From positions 1 through 9,275 of the forward strand of contig CAZWTF010000011.1 of NCBI GenBank assembly GCA_964636815.1: a stretch of 9,275 bases of DNA. Direction: 5' to 3'. This document shows, piece after piece, positions 5,981 through 9,275 of this stretch (the stretch's first letter is position 1; the number at the start of each line of letters is the position of its first letter). The translations under genes and the position numbers were made by a program. This DNA is from SOIL31 sp964636815. GTDB lineage: Bacteria > Babelota > Babeliae > Babelales > Vermiphilaceae. Below the pieces are notes generated by a model, which saw only the letters and a list, made by a program, of their open reading frames with translations, did not search any database and was not told the DNA's origin.

Positions 5981-8293
5981 TTAATTTAACTCTTTTTGTT
6001 GTTGTGTATCACTGATCTGTTGCGGACTATGTTCCTCAAAACCCAGTGTAATTAACTGATCAAGAAACTCCATTGGCTTAAGCCCAATTTCAGCAGCTTG
6101 GTGGAATAAACATGTTGCTGGTGTTAACCCTGGTAACGTATTGTTTTCAATAATTACTACGCGCTCTTTTTGTGTGGAGCTTTGTTCAGCTGTTTGATAA
6201 AAACAGTCAATACGTGAATAGCCTTTGCATTGCAATGTTGTAAATACTCGTTCTACTGTGCGCTGTACCAATTCGAGTACTGCTTGTGGAAGTGGTGCGG
6301 GTGTTTGATTTTCGCCAGCACCAGGTAAGAATTTTTCTTCGATAGAAAGTATTGCTTTTGTAGTTACTGTTTGGCTTGGTGGTAATGCGCGTGGATGCTG
6401 GTTTCCCATAACGCCTACAGTGAGTTCCATGCCGATGATACATTCTTCTATAAGTACTGTATCTTTTTCTTGTAAAACATTTTCAATTGCTGTGGTCAGT
6501 TCATTTTCATTCGTTACTTTTTGCACCATCATGCTGCAACCATCATCATGAGGTTTGACGATCAATGGATAATGTAAGTTTTTTTCTTTACGCTCGTCCT
6601 GAACTTGTTGAAGGATATCTTTGAGCGCTTTCTGTTTTGTAATCAAAATATTTTTAGGAACATCAAAGCCGTGCGCAGCAAGGAGTTCATTAGTTTTATA
6701 TTTATTTATGCATAACGCGCTTGCAAGTACTGACGACCCATTATACGGCATACCGAGTATTTCTAATGTACCTTGTACTGAACCATCTTCACCTTCACCG
6801 CCATGCAGGCAAATAAACACAAAATCTGCAATAGTAGGTAAATTGCCCCATTTTATTTTTTGTGATGGTTGTAACAGTTCAATAATCTCTTTGGTTGAAT
6901 TACGCACCAGTTGCGATTGCGTTAATATATAAAGTTCCAAACTTTCACTTACAAAAATTGCAATGGGGTCATATGTATGTGGAGATAATTTATAAAATAC
7001 GTTGCGGCCAGAATCGAGTGACGTTTCTTTTTCATTTGATTTGCCACCAAGTAAGATTGCAACACGAGTTTTTTGAGTGAGCATGGTAGGTGATTCTGAT
7101 GTTTTATTGTTCATATCTGTGGTTACTAGGTTATAGCGGTGCAGCTCTGTTTCAATAATATAGTTAACAAGTTGTGCAGGGCTCATGTTAATTTCTGCAG
7201 CTTGATTAAAAATGTAACTTGATGGTGCCATGCCAGAAAGTGTGTTGGGATCAATAATAACTATTGTGTTATCGTGTGTTACAAATCCATCAATGCGGCA
7301 CATGGTATCAAATGCTAGTGTTTGCATAACTTGTATACATGTTTTTTGAATGCGTTGTGTTGTTTCAGCGCTGCAGCGTGCAGGAGTACGTTTTATACCT
7401 CTTCCAGGCATATATTTTTGTTCGTAATCAAAAAAACCGATTTCTGTATTTGAAACACTTTCTGTTGGTGGTAAAGCAAAAAGCTCACCAGTTTTGTGGT
7501 TGTTTAAAATAATGCAGGTGAATTCCATGCCATTAATTTTTTCTTCAATAAGTACACGCTTTTTTTTGCCAGGTTCAATGTAGCATGCTTTTTTGAGCGC
7601 TTGTTCAAGGTTTTCTTTGGTAACAATAGAAATACCAAGACTTGAACCTTCATTGTATGGTTTAACAACAAAAAGATCATTGTTGAGCGTACTATTTTCA
7701 TTCTGTAGCGCTCGTCCTGAGCTTGTCGAAGGATATCTTTGAGCGCTCGAAGAAAACCCTTCAACAAGTTCAGGGCGAGCGCGGGGGGATAAGGATTCAA
7801 GTTTGTTAAAGACAATTTCTTTGTATTGTGCAAAATTGTCTATTTCATACGGTTCAACGGCAATATATTTTGGCGTTGTAATGCCAGCGTTATTCAAAAA
7901 TGTTTTATGCATAATTTTATCAGTGCGCAATGCGCTTGCAAAAATATTTGAGCCAAGATAAGGGATGCCAAGAATGTTAAAAAACCCCTGCAATGTGCCA
8001 TCTTCAGCGTAACGACCATGTTGTGCTATGTAGATAAAATCAACGTGTTGTTTAAGATCATCCCATGGAATATGTTCAGCTTCTTGTGCAAGACGATGTT
8101 CAAAATCTGTTGTTTTACCTCTGTGTAAAAAGTGCCATGGTAACAGATATATTTTTGCACCTGTTTGATACAGTGGAACGGTAGAATATTCTGTTGTATC
8201 AATGTAATCACATACCGTTCTGCCTGTGTTAAAAGATACCTCTTTTTCAAGTGATTTTCCGCCCATCAGGACGCCGATACGTGTTTTTTGCAT
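5981..8293 (-). CDS. ddl: Tandem (double-module) D-alanine--D-alanine ligase
   Basis: The 770-residue product is two complete Ddl ATP-grasp ligases in one chain (about 2-390 and 405-760); a single Ddl has 300-370. Ddl joins two D-alanines with ATP in the cytosol for peptidoglycan. Both modules open with nearly the same words (QKTRIGVLMGGKS and QKTRVAILLGGKS). By E. coli DdlB numbering, module 1 keeps E15 (E16), H63 (H92), K97 (K126), K144 (K211), S150 (S217), K215-Y216 (K293-Y294), R255/D257 (R333/D335), N272 (N350) and S281 (S359), but E270 is Asp (D348). Module 2 keeps E15 (E421), H63 (H497), K97 (K531), K144 (K580), K215 (K654), R255/D257 (R694/D696), E270 (E716) and N272 (N718), but S150 is C586, Y216 is F655 and S281 is T727. 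Repeat-derived residues lie at 171-196 and 556-568. AAGG precedes the ATG by about 10 bases. Activity of each module is inferred. Confidence 0.93.
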   Translation of the reverse strand: MQKTRIGVLMGGKSLEKEVSFNTGRTVCDYIDTTEYSTVPLYQTGAKIYLLPWHFLHRGKTTDFEHRLAQEAEHIPWDDLKQHVDFIYIAQHGRYAEDGTLQGFFNILGIPYLGSNIFASALRTDKIMHKTFLNNAGITTPKYIAVEPYEIDNFAQYKEIVFNKLESLSPRARPELVEGFSSSAQRYPSTSSGRALQNENSTLNNDLFVVKPYNEGSSLGISIVTKENLEQALKKACYIEPGKKKRVLIEEKINGMEFTCIILNNHKTGELFALPPTESVSNTEIGFFDYEQKYMPGRGIKRTPARCSAETTQRIQKTCIQVMQTLAFDTMCRIDGFVTHDNTIVIIDPNTLSGMAPSSYIFNQAAEINMSPAQLVNYIIETELHRYNLVTTDMNNKTSESPTMLTQKTRVAILLGGKSNEKETSLDSGRNVFYKLSPHTYDPIAIFVSESLELYILTQSQLVRNSTKEIIELLQPSQKIKWGNLPTIADFVFICLHGGEGEDGSVQGTLEILGMPYNGSSVLASALCINKYKTNELLAAHGFDVPKNILITKQKALKDILQQVQDERKEKNLHYPLIVKPHDDGCSMMVQKVTNENELTTAIENVLQEKDTVLIEECIIGMELTVGVMGNQHPRALPPSQTVTTKAILSIEEKFLPGAGENQTPAPLPQAVLELVQRTVERVFTTLQCKGYSRIDCFYQTAEQSSTQKERVVIIENNTLPGLTPATCLFHQAAEIGLKPMEFLDQLITLGFEEHSPQQISDTQQQKELN
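6591..6628. repeat. Palindromic repeat copy A, inside ligase module 2
   Basis: This 38-base unit contains CGCTCGTCCTGAACTTG and TTGAAGGATATCTTTGAGCGC and matches copies B and C with few changes. The end GAGCGC is the inverse of the GCGCTC seen at the start of the other copies; here the first base has changed. On the minus strand it is translated in frame as residues 556-568 of the ligase (ALKDILQQVQDER), just before the IVKP strand. Confidence 0.85.
7708..7782. repeat. Palindromic repeat copy B plus an inverted partial copy, inside ligase module 1
   Basis: A full copy (7708-7746, GCGCTC to GAGCGC) is followed 11 bases later by an inverted copy of its first 25 bases (7758-7782). The two 25-base arms match at 22 positions, which makes a large hairpin within the coding region. 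The minus strand reads straight through as residues 171-196 (RARPELVEG, then FSSSAQRY, then PSTSSGRA). The full copy uses a different reading frame from copy A. Confidence 0.88.
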
Positions 8294-8330
8294 AAGTTAT
8301 AAACCTTTTTTATGCGCTTTAATCCTTTAT

Positions 8331-8387
8331 CCCCAATTTTCACTCTGTTCCAATCGGGGTCCCCATCAAGAGAAATCTAAGATGGGG
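8331..8387 (-). promoter_or_regulatory. Tandem hairpins in the presumed ddl leader
   Basis: In a minus-strand transcript, CCCCATC (8387-8381) pairs with GATGGGG (8367-8361). Next, CCCCGATT (8359-8352) pairs with AATTGGGG (8338-8331) through one G-U wobble. Both loops are 13 bases. On the plus strand the second stem has a mismatch instead of the wobble, so the structure suits the ligase leader better. The neighbouring GGGG and CCCC blocks could also pair with each other, giving an alternative fold. No T run follows, so it is not an intrinsic terminator. It could be a leader element, a mobile repeat or chance. Confidence 0.4.
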
Positions 8388-8557
8388 TAAGCTGTTGAGC
8401 GCGGAAGGGTAGTTTCTAAATGTAAGTTTGTCGTCAAGTGCAGCTTACGTTTTATACAAATATCAAACTGCGTTTATATTCTACTGTTTTGCGAGGTTAT
8501 GGTAAAGAATCATCTATCTTGGTATGATGGAAAATAAGAATAAATTTTTCTTTATAT

Positions 8558-8563
8558 AGGTGA
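8558..8563 (+). promoter_or_regulatory. Shine-Dalgarno of orn
   Basis: AGGTGA ends six bases before the ATG at 8570 and supports that start, which lies seven residues before the conserved NLVWLDLE strand. Confidence 0.65.
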
Positions 8564-8569
8564 ATACAT

Positions 8570-9121
8570 ATGGCAAAGAATGAGGTTCTTGGAAATCTTG
8601 TGTGGCTGGATCTTGAAATGACGGGATTGGTGATAGCAACTGATGTTATTTTGGAAATAGCTACGGTGATTACTGATGGTAATTGTAATGTGATTGCGCA
8701 AGGGCCTCGATTGGTCATTAATCAACCTGAAGAAAAATTAGCCGCAATGGGTAAATGGTGCCAAGATCATCATGGTAAAACAGGATTGACAGAAGAAGTT
8801 CGCAATTCCCAGACATCACTACATCAAGCTGAAGAACAAGTTTTTGCATTTATTAAACAACATTGTGCACCGGGAACCGGTATTCTTGCGGGTAATACGG
8901 TGTGGCAAGACCGTGTTTTTTTGGATAAATATATGCCACTTATTAGCAGCTATTTGCATTATCGTCTTGTTGATGTTTCAAGCGTTAAAGAGTTGGTGAA
9001 GCGCTGGTATCCTGATAATAAAAATATTGAGTTTAAAAAGTCTGATAGGCATCGCGCATTGAGTGATGTGTATGAATCGATTGCTGAGTTGCAGCACTAT
9101 CGGAAAAATTTTTTTGTATAA
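8570..9121 (+). CDS. orn: Oligoribonuclease (DEDDh 3'-5' exoribonuclease)
   Basis: At 183 residues this is the normal length for Orn (about 180). Orn finishes RNA decay by cutting 2-5-base oligonucleotides, notably dinucleotides such as pGpG from cyclic-di-GMP turnover, in the cytosol with two divalent metal ions. The DEDDh residues are all visible: D14 and E16 in WLDLEMTGL (12-20), D114 in NTVWQDRVF (109-117), and H161 and D166 in HRALSDVYESIAEL (161-174). The typical KWCQDHHGKTGLTEEV and HYRLVDVSSVKEL segments also align with E. coli Orn. It has its own ribosome-binding site and is divergent from ddl, so it is probably transcribed alone. Orn occurs mostly in proteobacteria, actinobacteria and a scattering of other groups, so it limits the host lineage only loosely. 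Confidence 0.96.
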   Translation: MAKNEVLGNLVWLDLEMTGLVIATDVILEIATVITDGNCNVIAQGPRLVINQPEEKLAAMGKWCQDHHGKTGLTEEVRNSQTSLHQAEEQVFAFIKQHCAPGTGILAGNTVWQDRVFLDKYMPLISSYLHYRLVDVSSVKELVKRWYPDNKNIEFKKSDRHRALSDVYESIAELQHYRKNFFV

Positions 9122-9132
9122 TTTTTTTTCTT

Positions 9133-9171
9133 GCGCTCGTCCTGAACTTGTTGAAGGATATCTTCGAGCGC
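9133..9171. repeat. Palindromic repeat copy C, downstream of orn
   Basis: This 39-base copy differs from copy B by only a few transitions. Its ends, GCGCTCG and CGAGCGC, are perfect 7-base inverses, making it the most symmetrical of the three copies. It is intergenic, 11 bases after the orn stop. Confidence 0.87.
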
Positions 9172-9180
9172 ATTTTTTTT
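9133..9180 (+). terminator. Possible orn terminator built from repeat copy C
   Basis: The 7-base GC-rich stem formed by the repeat ends (9133-9139 with 9165-9171) is followed after one A by eight T, which resembles an intrinsic terminator. The 25-base loop is long for a standard terminator, so efficiency is uncertain. It is nevertheless the only candidate close to the orn stop. Confidence 0.5.
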
Positions 9181-9249
9181 AAGACAAGACTAATCTCCAG
9201 CTTAACGCCGTAGACCTCAATTTTTCGTTTTACTCAAATTGTTTTTTTC

Positions 9250-9275
9250 GCAGAGTGTTCTCGTGACCACTCTGC
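9250..9275. other. Hairpin at the right window edge
   Basis: GCAGAGTG (9250-9257) pairs perfectly with CACTCTGC (9268-9275) around a 10-base loop, and the second arm ends on the last base of the window. If a T run follows outside, it would be an intrinsic terminator for rightward transcription. On the minus strand an A run follows, so it would not end leftward transcription. Confidence 0.4.

Larger units (their letters stand above)
8294..8569. other. Divergent intergenic region between ddl and orn
   Basis: This 276-base gap holds no convincing gene. It must carry the promoters of the leftward ligase gene and the rightward oligoribonuclease gene. The ligase side has a pair of GC-rich hairpins (8331-8387); the rest is AT-rich. 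A weak imperfect repeat, GTAAG (8422-8426) with CTTAC (8444-8448), is too short to interpret. TATGAT at 8523-8528 is a possible -10 box for orn, but I see no good -35 box. Confidence 0.5.

Noticed and set aside
7060..7110. ddl as two separate genes, the second starting at the internal ATG at 7084
   Set aside because: The frame is continuous with no stop between modules, and no Shine-Dalgarno precedes the internal ATG; internal initiation cannot be excluded but is not supported.
7590..7620. GAGCGCTTGTTCAAGG as a fourth repeat copy
   Set aside because: Only short pieces match and it encodes a normal ligase segment (LEQALKKA); likely chance.
7504..7833. 109-codon minus-strand frame covering repeat copy B
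   Set aside because: It lies in another frame of ddl and stays open mainly because the repeat is open in several frames; the ddl frame carries the conserved residues.
6591..9171. The three similar repeats as a CRISPR array
   Set aside because: Copies are about 1.1 and 1.4 kb apart, two lie inside a gene, and there are no regular spacers or cas genes.

Overview
The window is AT-rich bacterial DNA, with many runs of six or more A or T even inside genes. It carries seven protein genes, one cut by the left edge, and no recognisable RNA gene. Oligoribonuclease, a D-Ala-D-Ala ligase and a lipid-type GT4 glycosyltransferase point to a Gram-negative-like bacterium that makes peptidoglycan precursors. 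The low GC, the doubled ligase and a short palindromic repeat placed inside reading frames fit a poorly cultured or host-associated lineage. Dependentiae (TM6/Babeliales) is my best guess, but no taxonomic marker in the window proves it.

Bases 1-3178 hold four minus-strand genes in transcription order: an exported protein of unknown function, a stand-alone LigD-type primase-polymerase domain, a transaldolase, and a GT4 glycosyltransferase that runs off the left edge. Their gaps are 43, 32 and 3 bases, so one operon is likely, although the functions do not form one obvious pathway. Bases 3179-3401 form a divergent control region. It leads on the plus strand into a P-type cation ATPase (3402-5945) that mixes Ca2+-pump and MgtA features.

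A two-way terminator (about 5945-5980) separates the ATPase from the convergent minus-strand gene at 5981-8293. That gene encodes two complete D-alanine-D-alanine ligase modules fused head to tail. The modules have diverged at different active-site positions, and each carries a copy of the repeat in frame just before its ATP-binding VKP strand. The ligase leader (8294-8569) contains a tandem pair of potential hairpins. The plus-strand oligoribonuclease gene (8570-9121) follows, and just downstream a third copy of the repeat, followed by a T run, could act as its terminator.

I found no CRISPR array, transposase, prophage gene or defence cluster. The strongest candidates for something undescribed are the double ligase, with one canonical and one altered specificity triad, and the repeat that has entered both ligase halves at matching positions but in different reading frames.
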